Of a DNA stretch of 64,000 nt, positions 1 through 8,278 are shown one piece after another (positions within the stretch are counted from its first letter, which is position 1; each line of letters begins with the position of its first letter). Under the pieces are notes generated by a model. It did not search any database. It was not told where the DNA came from and saw only the letters and a list, made by a program, of their open reading frames with translations. The DNA lies in NCBI RefSeq assembly GCF_000381265.1, contig NZ_KB906259.1, positions 248,001 through 312,000 on the forward strand, read 5' to 3'. This DNA comes from Curvibacter lanceolatus ATCC 14669 (GTDB taxonomy: Bacteria > Pseudomonadota > Gammaproteobacteria > Burkholderiales > Burkholderiaceae_C). The position numbers and the translations under genes are program-made.

Positions 1-590
1 TGCAGCAGTTGTTCGCCCGCCCGCGCACCCTGCCGCTGGAGGCGGGCTCACCCGACGTATCCCGCCTGCAGCCCCTGTTCGAGGCCCTGCACGCCGAAAA
101 CAGCGCCGACGACGCCGCCGAGGCGCCTGTGCCCCTGTGGCTGGCCCGGGCCGTGGTCTGGCGCCTGGCCCAACTGGGCCAGCGCGGCCAAGCCGAGGGT
201 TCAGACGCCGGCCCGCCGGGCGACACCAGCCGCCCCTCGCGCCGCCAGGCCCTCTACACCCGCTGGGTGGTGCTGCTGGAGTCGCACTACCGCGAACACT
301 GGCCGGTGTCGCGCTATGCCGAGCAACTGGGCCTGTCCACCGAACGGCTGAACCGCATGGTGGCGGCCGAAACCGGGCGCAACGCGCAAGAGCTGCTGCA
401 CGCCCGCCTGGCACGCGAGGCCTGCCGCCGGCTGGTGCACATCGCCGCGCCCGTGCAGCGCATCGCCTTCGACCTGGGCTTTGAAGACCCGGCCTACTTC
501 TGCCGCTTCTTCAAGCGCCACACCGGCCAGTCGCCCCGCGCCTACCGCCAACAGGCTCAAGGTGGCGCAGGCGCCACGCCATCGGGTTGA
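1..590 (+). CDS. AraC-family transcriptional regulator, C-terminal part (cut by window edge)
   Basis: The frame is open from the first bases of the window, so the N-terminal ligand-binding part lies upstream. The last ~100 residues form the AraC/XylS DNA-binding domain with two helix-turn-helix units. The first is around RYAEQLGLSTERLNRM. The second has the typical IAFDLGFEDPAYFCRFFKR and ends in GQSPRAYR. AraC proteins of this shape usually activate a nearby catabolic operon when they bind an aromatic or sugar ligand. The ligand cannot be read from this fragment. The gene converges on the LysR gene and their 3' ends overlap by 34 bp. Family assignment is firm; target and effector are unknown. 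Confidence 0.88.
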   Translation, partial: QQLFARPRTLPLEAGSPDVSRLQPLFEALHAENSADDAAEAPVPLWLARAVVWRLAQLGQRGQAEGSDAGPPGDTSRPSRRQALYTRWVVLLESHYREHWPVSRYAEQLGLSTERLNRMVAAETGRNAQELLHARLAREACRRLVHIAAPVQRIAFDLGFEDPAYFCRFFKRHTGQSPRAYRQQAQGGAGATPSG

Positions 591-1483
591 ACAGCGCGGG
601 CCACGTCGTCCAGCGCATGGCGCAGCCACTGGTGCACCGGGTCGCTGTGGTGGCGCAGGTGCCACACCTGGTACATGGGCATGGGCGGTGTGACCAGGGG
701 CACCGGGGCCATGGCCAGGCCCCGCAGGCTGTGGCGCGCCAGCAGCGAGGGCGCGGTGGCCAGCCAGTCGCTGCCGCGCAGCATCGAACCCAGCGCAGCC
801 ATGCCCGGCACGCTGGCCACGAAGCGGCGCTCCAGGCCCTGGGCCAGCATCCACTGGTCGATGTCCAGCGTGCGGCGCGGCTCGTACAGCACGGTCACGT
901 GGTCGGCGCCCAGATAGGCCTCGCGGCTGGCCGGGGCGGCCCGCTGGCCGGGGTCGTAGAACACGGCGTAGCGGTCTTCGAACAGGCGTTTTTGCAGGAT
1001 GTCCGAGCCCTCGGGCGGGCGCGGCGTGATGATCAGCTGGCACACCTCATCGCGCAGCAAGGCCGGGCCGGGTGCGCCCGACTTGATCACCCGCAGGGTG
1101 ACGCCCGGGGCCTGCTCGCGCAGGCGGCGCAGCAGGGGCGGCAGCAGCAGGTCGCGCTGCAGGTCGTTGGCCGCGATGGTGAAACAGGTGTTGAGCCGGG
1201 CCGGCTCAAAGCCGGCGGCCACGCTGAAGGCCTCCAGTTCATCGAGCAGGTGGCGGGCCCGCTGCGCCAGCAGGCCCGCCTGGGCCGTGGCCACGATGCC
1301 GCGCCCCGACTTGACGAACAGCGGATCGCCCACGATGGCGCGCAGCCGGTCCAGGCCGTGGCTGACCGCCGACTGGGTCAGGCCCAGGCGCTGGGCGGCA
1401 CCGGTCACGCTGCCAGCCTCCTGCACCGTGACCAGCAGTTGCAGCAGGCGGGCGTCCAGACTCAACCAATCAAATTTATTCAT
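557..1483 (-). CDS. LysR-family transcriptional regulator, likely regulator of ligAB
   Basis: A 308-residue LysR-type regulator. The N-terminal winged HTH (about residues 5-65) contains SVTGAAQRLGLTQSAVSHGL and the usual DPLFVKSGRG that follows it. The rest is the substrate-binding-like effector domain. I chose ATG at 1483 (MNKFDWLSLDARLL). The in-frame extension to 1519 would begin with TTG and add residues not typical of the family. The gene is divergent from the dioxygenase genes with 86 bp between starts, the classic arrangement of a LysR activator and its target operon. From context the effector is probably protocatechuate or a related aromatic acid; that is inference. Its 3' end overlaps the AraC gene. 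Confidence 0.9.
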   Translation of the reverse strand: MNKFDWLSLDARLLQLLVTVQEAGSVTGAAQRLGLTQSAVSHGLDRLRAIVGDPLFVKSGRGIVATAQAGLLAQRARHLLDELEAFSVAAGFEPARLNTCFTIAANDLQRDLLLPPLLRRLREQAPGVTLRVIKSGAPGPALLRDEVCQLIITPRPPEGSDILQKRLFEDRYAVFYDPGQRAAPASREAYLGADHVTVLYEPRRTLDIDQWMLAQGLERRFVASVPGMAALGSMLRGSDWLATAPSLLARHSLRGLAMAPVPLVTPPMPMYQVWHLRHHSDPVHQWLRHALDDVARAVQPDGVAPAPP

Positions 1484-1485
1484 GA

Positions 1486-1503
1486 GATGTATGAGTATCC
1501 ATC
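1486..1503. promoter_or_regulatory. Candidate LysR box upstream of ligA
   Basis: In the divergent LysR/ligA intergenic region the arms GATG and CATC are separated by 10 bases, set in an AT-rich stretch just beyond the LysR start codon. LysR proteins commonly bind interrupted dyads of this kind between their own gene and the target. The arms are short, so this rests mainly on location. Confidence 0.3.
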
Positions 1504-1569
1504 TGTTTATCTTTGGCAATGGCCCCGGAATACTCCGCCCCTGACACAGATCAACCGCAGGAGACCCCG

Positions 1570-1938
1570 ATGACCGCCACCAAGCCCCAGATCCCGGGCA
1601 CCACCTTGTTCGACGGCGACCAGGCCCAGAAAGGCTATGCCCTGAACAAGATGTGCTTCTCGTTCAACAGCGCCGACCAGCGCAACGCCTTCAAGGCCGA
1701 CGAAGCCGCCTACATGGCCGCCTACGGCCTGAACGAGGAACAGGCCCGGGCCATCCGTGAACGCGACGTGCTGGGCCTGCTGGCGGCCGGCGGCAATGTG
1801 TACTACCTCGCCAAGTTCGCCGGCATCCTGGGCCTGGATGTGCAAGACCTGGGCGCTGCCCAGACCGGCATGAGCAAGGACGCCTTCAAGGCCATGCTGC
1901 TGGCGCAGAACCAGCAACCCGACACCCTGGCCGCCTGA
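1570..1938 (+). CDS. ligA: Protocatechuate 4,5-dioxygenase, alpha (small) subunit
   Basis: A 122-residue protein matching the small, mostly helical alpha subunit of the extradiol LigAB dioxygenase. Together with LigB it opens the ring of protocatechuate between C4 and C5, giving 4-carboxy-2-hydroxymuconate semialdehyde in the cytoplasm. Recognisable stretches include KGYALNKMCFSF and AGGNVYYLAKFAGILGL. The alpha subunit caps the active site formed by beta. ATG 1570 is preceded by AGGAGA at 1559-1564, which fixes this start over the in-frame upstream one at 1513. It is divergent from the LysR gene and 44 bp ahead of ligB. Separate alpha and beta genes argue against gallate dioxygenases, which are usually fused. 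Confidence 0.9.
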   Translation: MTATKPQIPGTTLFDGDQAQKGYALNKMCFSFNSADQRNAFKADEAAYMAAYGLNEEQARAIRERDVLGLLAAGGNVYYLAKFAGILGLDVQDLGAAQTGMSKDAFKAMLLAQNQQPDTLAA

Positions 1939-1982
1939 GCCGCCCCCCACAAGCACGATAACGACGACAACGGAGAAACAAA

Positions 1983-2819
1983 ATGGCAAAGATTGTTGGT
2001 GGCATGACCACTTCCCACGTGCCCGCGATCGGCGGCGCCATGGCCAAGGGCATTCAGAACGAGCCCTACTGGAAGCCCTTTTTTGACGGCTTTCTGCCGG
2101 TGCGCCAGTGGCTGGACGACGTCAAGCCCGACATCGCGGTGGTGTTCTACAACGACCACGGCCTGAACTTCTTCCTCGACAAGATGCCCACCTTCGCGGT
2201 CGGGGCCGCGCCGCAGTACAACAACGCCGACGAAGGCTGGGGCATCCCCACGCTGCCGCCCTTCAAGGGGGTGCCCGACCTGTCGTGGCACATCATCAAC
2301 CACCTGGTCGAGCAGGAGTTCGACATCACCACCTGCCAGGAAATGCTGGTGGACCACGCCTTCACCCTGCCGCTGAAACTGTTCTGGCCCGAGGGCGAGT
2401 GCCCGGTGCTGACGGTGCCGATCTGCATCAACACCGTGCAGTTCCCCCTGCCGAGTGCCAAGCGCTGCCTGGCCCTGGGCAAGGCGGTGGGCCAGGCCAT
2501 CGCCAGCTGGGACAGCGACAAGAAGGTGGTGGTGATCGGCACCGGTGGCCTGAGCCACCAGCTCGACGGCGAGCGCGCCGGCTTCATCAACAAGCCCTTC
2601 GACCTGAAGTTCATGGACAGCCTGTTCAACGACCCCGAATGGGCCACCCAGTTCAGCATCCCCGAACTGGTCGAGAAGACCGGCACCCAGGGCGTGGAGT
2701 TGCTGATGTGGCTGGCCACCCGCGCCGCCGTGCCGGGCCAGGTGCGCAAGGTGCACACCAACTACCACATCCCGATCTCCAACACCGCGGCCGGCACCAT
2801 GGCCTTTGCGGCCGCGTAA
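1983..2819 (+). CDS. ligB: Protocatechuate 4,5-dioxygenase, beta (catalytic) subunit
   Basis: A 278-residue catalytic subunit of the class III extradiol dioxygenase. The Fe(II) ligands known from the LigAB structure can be placed: His12 in TSHVPA, His59 in VFYNDHG, and Glu239 in GVELLMW. The catalytic base is His192 in GTGGLSHQL. All are present, so the enzyme should be active. Length is close to the family norm. The start ATG has an A-rich leader, GGAGAAACAAA. ligA is 44 bp upstream. The later genes of the 4,5-cleavage pathway (semialdehyde dehydrogenase, pyrone hydrolase, hydratase, aldolase) are not in the window, so the product must be processed by enzymes encoded elsewhere. Confidence 0.93.
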   Translation: MAKIVGGMTTSHVPAIGGAMAKGIQNEPYWKPFFDGFLPVRQWLDDVKPDIAVVFYNDHGLNFFLDKMPTFAVGAAPQYNNADEGWGIPTLPPFKGVPDLSWHIINHLVEQEFDITTCQEMLVDHAFTLPLKLFWPEGECPVLTVPICINTVQFPLPSAKRCLALGKAVGQAIASWDSDKKVVVIGTGGLSHQLDGERAGFINKPFDLKFMDSLFNDPEWATQFSIPELVEKTGTQGVELLMWLATRAAVPGQVRKVHTNYHIPISNTAAGTMAFAAA

Positions 2820-2894
2820 AGCTCGCCAACCTGCCTGTCCTGGGCGGGCGTTCTGCCTAGAATCGCGGCCACAACAACCGTTGGAGACCCGAAC

Positions 2895-3908
2895 ATGACC
2901 GAACGCCAAGCCCGCCCGGGCGCCGCAACCCCCACCCGCCGCCAGGCCCTCCTGCAGACCGCAGGGGCCCTGGCGGTTTTTTCATGCGGCTCAAGCGTGC
3001 AGGCCCAGGCCGGGTATCCGGCCAAGCCTGTGCACTTCGTGGTGGGCTACCCGGCAGGCGGTGCGGTGGACATCGTGGGCCGCACCGTGGGCCAGGCCAT
3101 GTCCACGGTGCTGGGCCAGCCGGTGATCGTCGACAACAAGCCCGGCGCGGGCAGCAACATCGCCATCAAGTCGGTGATCGACAGCCCGGCCGATGGCTAC
3201 AACCTGCTGGTGGCCGCCAACGCGCTGGCGGCCAACATGGCGCTGTACCAGCCGGCCCCCTTTGATGCCGAGCGCGACCTGGCCCCAGTGGGCCTGATCG
3301 GCCGCGTGCCGGTGGTGCTGGCGGTGAACCCGACGGCCGGCATCGACAGCCTGGCCCAGTTGCTGAAAACGGCCAAGGACAAGCCCGGCAGCGTGAACTA
3401 CGCCACCCCGGGCAATGGCTCGACCCCGCACCTGGCGGTGGAGCTGTTCGAGCGCGCCGCCGGCGTGCAACTGGCCCATGTGCCCTACCGCGGCGGCGGC
3501 CCGGCCATCACCGATGTGGTGGGCGGCCAACTGCCCATGGTGGCGGTCAACGCGCTCGAAGCCGTGGCCCAGGTGCGCGCCGGCCGGCTCAAGGTGTTGG
3601 CCGTGATGAGCGCCAAGCGCAGCAGCCTGTTCCCCGAAGCCCCCACCCTGGCCGAATCGGGCTTTGCCGGCTTTGAAGCCTCGGTCTGGTACGGCCTGCT
3701 GGCCCCGGCCGCCACACCCAAGCCCGTGCTGGCCCAGCTGAATGCCGCCCTGCAGAAAGCACTGGCCCAGAAAGACGTGCGCGACAAACTGAGCGCCGCC
3801 GGCGGCGAAGTCGAACCCGGCAGCGCCGAAGCCTTCGCCACCCTGCTGCACACCGAACGCGCCCGCTACGACAAGGCCATCCGCGCCGGCAACATCAAAC
3901 CGGATTGA
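2895..3908 (+). CDS. Bug/TctC-type tripartite tricarboxylate receptor, exported
   Basis: A 337-residue periplasmic solute receptor of the Bug family, which delivers organic acids to TctAB-type permeases. A twin-arginine-like leader (TPTRRQALLQTAGALAVF) ends near VQAQA, so Tat export is possible. Family marks include VHFVVGYPAGGAVDIVGR, VIVDNKPGAGSNIA, ADGYNLLVAAN and the later VPYRGGGPAITDVVGGQ. It starts 75 bp after ligB on the same strand. A TAGAAT -10-like hexamer at 2858-2863 suggests it may also have its own promoter. Context suggests a protocatechuate-like or other aromatic carboxylate ligand, but Bug ligands cannot be read from sequence. No permease gene is adjacent. Confidence 0.93.
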   Translation: MTERQARPGAATPTRRQALLQTAGALAVFSCGSSVQAQAGYPAKPVHFVVGYPAGGAVDIVGRTVGQAMSTVLGQPVIVDNKPGAGSNIAIKSVIDSPADGYNLLVAANALAANMALYQPAPFDAERDLAPVGLIGRVPVVLAVNPTAGIDSLAQLLKTAKDKPGSVNYATPGNGSTPHLAVELFERAAGVQLAHVPYRGGGPAITDVVGGQLPMVAVNALEAVAQVRAGRLKVLAVMSAKRSSLFPEAPTLAESGFAGFEASVWYGLLAPAATPKPVLAQLNAALQKALAQKDVRDKLSAAGGEVEPGSAEAFATLLHTERARYDKAIRAGNIKPD

Positions 3909-4013
3909 ATTGCCAGGGCAGCCGCTCGTGGGAGTGACACGCAGTGCGCGACCGTGGGGGCTGCCGGACTCCTTCTCCCCTCAGCAGACCTGCAACGAAG
4001 CGGTCAGCCCGCC

Positions 4014-4086
4014 GCCGGGCCGCCCCAAGGCGGGCTGGGCCCCCTCGGGGGGCAGCGACCACACGAAGTGAGGGAGCGTGGGGGCC
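4014..4086. repeat. GC-rich intergenic palindromic repeat with strong hairpin
   Basis: The 182 bp gap between two convergent genes holds a C/G-rich block with a perfect hairpin, GCCCCC (4039-4044), loop TCG, GGGGGC (4048-4053). It is followed by a characteristic GCAGCGACCACACGAAGTGA tail. From memory, similar blocks recur between genes in Comamonadaceae genomes. Only one copy is in this window, so the repeat status is recalled, not shown. The hairpin may help terminate transcription for the convergent genes. Confidence 0.4.
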
Positions 4087-4090
4087 ACAG

Positions 4091-5002
4091 TCAATGCCCA
4101 TGGGCCAGCCCGCTGGCCCAGGTCACCAGCACGATACCCAGCCCCAGCCAGAACACCTGCGCCAGGGTCTGGCGCGCCGTGAGGCGCTTCTGCAACTGCG
4201 GGATCAGGTCGGCCAGGGCCACATAGATGAAGCTGCTGGAGGCCACGGTCAGAAAGTACGGCAGCAGGTCTTCCAGCTGTTCGACCAGGAAGAAACCCAC
4301 CAGACCGCCGAGCGCGGTCACGGCCCCCGCCAGCGAGACCTTCATCAGCGCCAGGCGCCGGTTGCGGCTGGCGCGGCGCAGCACCACCAGGTCACCCATG
4401 TGGTGCGGCACCTCGTGGGCCAGCACGGCCAGTGCCGACACCAGGCCCAGGCGCGGGTCGGCCACAAAGGCCGAGGCGATCAGGATGCCGTCGCCGAAGC
4501 AGTGCACGCTGTCGCCCGTGATCAGTGACCAGCCGCCCGACAGGCTGGGGCCAGGCTCCTGGGTGTGGGCATGGGCATGGGCATGGGCGTGGCCCTCATG
4601 CTGATGCGGAGGATGCGCTTGAGCCTGGCCAGCGCCGTGCGCATGAACATGGCCTGTGAGTGCCGCCGCTGAACCATGAACATGACCGTGGTCATGGTCA
4701 TGGCCGTGCCCATGCTCATGCCCGTGGTGCCAGAGTTCGGCCTTGTCGAGCAGAAAAAAGAACACCACCCCGATCAGCAGGGTGGCAAACAAGGCATGCG
4801 GGCTGGCCTGGCCTTCAAAGGCCTCGGGCAGCAGGTGCATGAAGGCGGTGGCCAGCAAGGCGCCGGCTGCCAGGCTCAGCAGGTGCTGGGCATTGATGCC
4901 GCCGCGCCCCGAGTCCACGCCGGCACGCATCAGAAAAGCGGCCACCCAGACACTGCCGATGCCGGCAGTCAGGGTGGCCAGGATGATTTGTAGCAAAGTC
5001 AT
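4091..5002 (-). CDS. ZIP-family divalent metal transporter with His-rich loop
   Basis: A 303-residue inner-membrane protein of the ZIP family, which brings Zn2+ or other divalent metals into the cytoplasm. Eight hydrophobic segments are visible. Between the third and fourth lies a long cytoplasmic loop, about residues 100-155, full of alternating His (HGHEHGHGHDHDHGH, HAHAHAHT), the metal-collecting loop of this family. Conserved transmembrane metal-site residues are seen in DSVHCFGDGILIASAF and LAVLAHEVPHHMGDLV. The start at 5002 (MTLLQIILATL) was chosen because upstream residues are Pro/Ala-rich and unlike a membrane start. No zinc-regulator gene is adjacent. Specificity (Zn, Fe, Mn) is not decided. 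Confidence 0.9.
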   Translation of the reverse strand: MTLLQIILATLTAGIGSVWVAAFLMRAGVDSGRGGINAQHLLSLAAGALLATAFMHLLPEAFEGQASPHALFATLLIGVVFFFLLDKAELWHHGHEHGHGHDHDHGHVHGSAAALTGHVHAHGAGQAQAHPPHQHEGHAHAHAHAHTQEPGPSLSGGWSLITGDSVHCFGDGILIASAFVADPRLGLVSALAVLAHEVPHHMGDLVVLRRASRNRRLALMKVSLAGAVTALGGLVGFFLVEQLEDLLPYFLTVASSSFIYVALADLIPQLQKRLTARQTLAQVFWLGLGIVLVTWASGLAHGH

Positions 5003-5140
5003 AAGCAATCGTCGGGCGGGCAGGTCGGCCGCGGCCGGGGCCGGGGCCCCCACATCAGGAGCGGGCCTGCCGCATCAGGCAAACCGCTTGCCCAGGCCCG
5101 GCAGGCCAATGGGGCAGTTTAGCGGCTGGGCCGGCCGGGT

Positions 5141-6046
5141 TCAGGCCACCCCGTGCTGTTTGAACCATTCCAGGGTGCGTTTCCAGCCGTCTTCGGCCGC
5201 TTCCTTGCGGTAGCTGGGGCGGTAGTCGGCATGGAAGGCGTGCGGCGTGTCGGGGTAGACCACGAACTGCGAGGCGCGGGCGGCCTCCGGGCCGGCCGCC
5301 AGCGCGGTCTTCATGCGCTCCACCGTGTCTTGCGGGATGCCGGTATCGGCGCCACCGTACAGGCCCAGCACCGGGGCCTTGAGGCTGGCCACCCGGTCGA
5401 TCGGGTGCTGCGGCGTGAGCTCGCTGGGCTGGCCCACCAGGCGGCCGTACCAGGCCACGGCGGCCTTGACGGGCGCGTGCGAAGCATACAGCCAGGTGAT
5501 GCGCCCACCCCAGCAAAAGCCCGTGATGGCCGTCTTGTCGAGGTTGCCCCCATGGGCGCCCGCCCATTTCAGGGTGGCGTCCAGGTCAGACAGCACCTGG
5601 GCATCGGGCACCTTGGACACCAGCTCACTCATCAGGCGGGCCATGTCGGTGTATTTGGAAGCGTCACCCTGGCGGCTGTACAGCTCGGGCGCGATGGCCA
5701 GGTAGCCATGGCGTGCGAAACGCCGGCAGACGTCGGCGATGTACTCGTGCACGCCGAAGATCTCCTGCACCACCAGCACCACCGGCAGGTGGGTCTTGCC
5801 GGTCGGGGAGGCGCAATAGGCCGACAGGGCAAAACCGTTGGCGTCGATGCTCACGCGCCCGGCCTCCAGGCCTTCGGCGGTGGTGTGGATGGCGGTCTGG
5901 GCCTGCAGCGGCTGGGCCGCGGCGGCGTAACCCAGCCCGAGGCCCAAGGCCGCCTGCAACGCGGTGCGGCGGCTGGGGCCCGCCACGCCACTCTGGCCGG
6001 CCGGCAGCAAGGCCTCGAATTCAGTCTTCAGGTCGTCAGGCAGCAT
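5141..6046 (-). CDS. Exported dienelactone hydrolase family protein
   Basis: A 301-residue alpha/beta hydrolase of the dienelactone hydrolase family. The catalytic triad can be placed as Cys178 (GFCWGG), Asp234 (GGADTGIP) and His269 (PHAFHADYR). The N terminus has a twin-arginine motif, SRRTALQAALGLGLGYAAAA, followed by QPLQAQ, so the protein is probably folded in the cytoplasm and exported by Tat. That differs from the classic cytoplasmic enzyme of chlorocatechol degradation. The ATG at 6046 is used because longer in-frame versions lack coding character. It lies 138 bp upstream of the ZIP gene on the same strand. The natural substrate is unknown; exported members are often annotated as carboxymethylenebutenolidases. 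Confidence 0.88.
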   Translation of the reverse strand: MLPDDLKTEFEALLPAGQSGVAGPSRRTALQAALGLGLGYAAAAQPLQAQTAIHTTAEGLEAGRVSIDANGFALSAYCASPTGKTHLPVVLVVQEIFGVHEYIADVCRRFARHGYLAIAPELYSRQGDASKYTDMARLMSELVSKVPDAQVLSDLDATLKWAGAHGGNLDKTAITGFCWGGRITWLYASHAPVKAAVAWYGRLVGQPSELTPQHPIDRVASLKAPVLGLYGGADTGIPQDTVERMKTALAAGPEAARASQFVVYPDTPHAFHADYRPSYRKEAAEDGWKRTLEWFKQHGVA

Positions 6047-6218
6047 GAAACTCTCCAGGTGATGAGTGAGGTTCGGGTCGGTGAGGCTTGGCAGTGTAGG
6101 CAATTCGCACCAACCCTGCCGACAGACGGCCTCAGGGTGCCCCGTCGCAGACCACCCCATCCGTATTTTTGTAACAATTAATGACAAAACACATAGACTG
6201 AGCCACCAGCCCCCCGCC

Positions 6219-8276
6219 ATGCCAGCCCACCCCAGCCCAGCCCCCACCCCTGTCCACCGTCTGGGCAGGCCCCTGATCCTGTGTGCGGCCGGGGCCTTGC
6301 TGATCCTGGTGGCCCTGGCCCGATCGGCCTGGTTGCTGGCACTGGAACACGACGCGGCCGGCCTCACCCTGTGCGTGCTGGCCATGGTGATGCCCTTGGT
6401 CGGCCTGATGTGGCTGTGGCAGCACGTGCGTCTGGTGCACGAGCACAGCCTGCAGCAACAGGCCGAACTCCTGGCCGCCCAGGCACGCTGCGAACGTCTG
6501 GAAGGCGCGCTGCGCTGCTTTCCAGACGCCGTGGCCTTGTTCGACGCCGATGACCGGCTGGTGCTGGCCAGCGACCGCTACCGCAGCATGAACCCGGCGG
6601 TGGCGCCCTTGCTGCAGCCGGGAGTGCCCTTTGAACAGATCCTGCGCGCCGCCGCGGCCGCAGGAGAAGTGACCGAAGCCGTGGGCAATGAAGACAACTG
6701 GGTGCGCCAGCGGCTCAGTCAGCACCAGAGCCTGCGCCAGGACTTTCTGCAGGGCCTGGCCGGCAACCGCTGGGTGCGGGTCAACGAGTGCCGCACGCCA
6801 GACGGCGGCCTGATCGGCCTGCGCACCAACGTGACCGACTTCGTACGCCAGCAGCAGGCCTTGCAGGAGGCGCGCAGCGATGCCCAGCAGGCGCGTCGCC
6901 TGCTGGTGCGGGCCCTGGACGCACTGCCCGCGGCGCTGGAGATCTTTGACGAGCAGGACCGACTGGTGATTTACAACCGGGCTCTGCAGAACATGTTCCC
7001 GCACATCGACTACCCACGCTCGGTGGGCCGGGCTTTCGCCGACATGGCGGCTGAGAGCCTGCGCCACCACGCGGTGGTCGAAGCCGTGGGACAGGAGGAA
7101 CAATGGCTGGCGCAGCGCCTGCAAAGCCGCGCGAGCATGAGCAGCCGCAGCTTTCTGCAAGAGTTGTCGGGCAGGCGCTGGGTACAGGCCTTCGAGACCC
7201 GCACGCCCGAGGGCTATGTGGTGGCGATCCGCCTCGACATGACCGAACAGGTGACACAGCGCAAGGCGCTGGAACAGGCCCAGCGCGAAGGCCAGCGGGT
7301 GCGCCAGTTGCTGATGGATGCGCTGGAAGCCCTGCCCGAAGGCCTGGCGGTGTACGACACCGACGACCGCCTGCTGATGTGCAACACCCAGTACCGGGTG
7401 ATGTACAACGGGCTGGCCCATCTGCTGCAACCGGGCAGATCCTTCGACGAACTGATCGAGTATTCAGTGACCCACCAGCATTTCGGGCAGGCCCCGCAAA
7501 GCGGCGAGACCGCGGAAGACTGGGCCGCCCAGCGCCTGGCCTCGCACCGCCAACCTGGCGCCGCCATGCTGGTGCCCATGCACGATGGGCGCTGGTTCCG
7601 GGTGCACGAACGCAAGACCGCCGAAAAAATGACGGTGGGCGTCCATGTGGACGTGACCGAGCTGGTGCTCAAGGAGCAGCAACTGGCCCATGCCAACCAG
7701 TTGCTGGCCACGCTGTCGGCCACCGATGGCCTGACCGGCCTGCACAACCGACGCAGCTTTGACGAGGCCCTGACGGCCGAGTGGCAGCGCTGCGCGCGCC
7801 ATGAGCTGCCCCTGGCCCTGTTGCTGGTCGACATCGACCACTTCAAGCTCTACAACGACCATTACGGTCACCTGGCCGGCGATGACTGCCTGCGGCGCGT
7901 GGCCCAGGTGCTGAATGCCGACTTCCGCCGCTCAGGCGAGGTGGTGGCCCGCTATGGCGGCGAAGAGTTCGTGCTGCTGTTGCCCGGTATTGCGCTCGAG
8001 GGCGCCCGCGAGGTGGCCCAGCGCTGCCTGGAACGCATCCGCACCGAAAACATCCCCCACGCCGCCTCACCGACCAGCCCCCGGCTGACGCTGAGCATCG
8101 GCGTGGCCGCCTGGGTACCGGATGGCAAGGCCCACCCGCACCAGGCCCACCGCCTGATCAACGCGGCCGACGCCGCGCTCTACCACGCCAAGCAGACGGG
8201 CCGGGCCCGCTACGTCTTGGCCAGCGAATTGCAGGACATGGACGCACGCCCCCACCTGGCGCCGCCTGATCGCTGA
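6219..8276 (+). CDS. Membrane diguanylate cyclase with three PAS_7-type domains
   Basis: A 685-residue protein predicted to make cyclic di-GMP at the inner membrane. Two transmembrane helices (about 19-42 and 47-70) are followed by a short coiled coil. Three tandem PAS_7-like units start near residues 94, 231 and 367. Each opens with a pattern like LPEGLAVYDTDDRLL and closes with a WxRVxExxTxEG and a VTE/MTE/VTD exit. The GGDEF domain runs from about 498 to 670, with an intact GGEEF at about 580. The allosteric inhibition site is not canonical: RSGE is found where RxxD is expected five residues before GGEEF. ATG 6219 begins just before the first membrane helix. The next gene starts 2 bp after the stop. 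Confidence 0.92.
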   Translation: MPAHPSPAPTPVHRLGRPLILCAAGALLILVALARSAWLLALEHDAAGLTLCVLAMVMPLVGLMWLWQHVRLVHEHSLQQQAELLAAQARCERLEGALRCFPDAVALFDADDRLVLASDRYRSMNPAVAPLLQPGVPFEQILRAAAAAGEVTEAVGNEDNWVRQRLSQHQSLRQDFLQGLAGNRWVRVNECRTPDGGLIGLRTNVTDFVRQQQALQEARSDAQQARRLLVRALDALPAALEIFDEQDRLVIYNRALQNMFPHIDYPRSVGRAFADMAAESLRHHAVVEAVGQEEQWLAQRLQSRASMSSRSFLQELSGRRWVQAFETRTPEGYVVAIRLDMTEQVTQRKALEQAQREGQRVRQLLMDALEALPEGLAVYDTDDRLLMCNTQYRVMYNGLAHLLQPGRSFDELIEYSVTHQHFGQAPQSGETAEDWAAQRLASHRQPGAAMLVPMHDGRWFRVHERKTAEKMTVGVHVDVTELVLKEQQLAHANQLLATLSATDGLTGLHNRRSFDEALTAEWQRCARHELPLALLLVDIDHFKLYNDHYGHLAGDDCLRRVAQVLNADFRRSGEVVARYGGEEFVLLLPGIALEGAREVAQRCLERIRTENIPHAASPTSPRLTLSIGVAAWVPDGKAHPHQAHRLINAADAALYHAKQTGRARYVLASELQDMDARPHLAPPDR

Positions 8277-8278
8277 CA

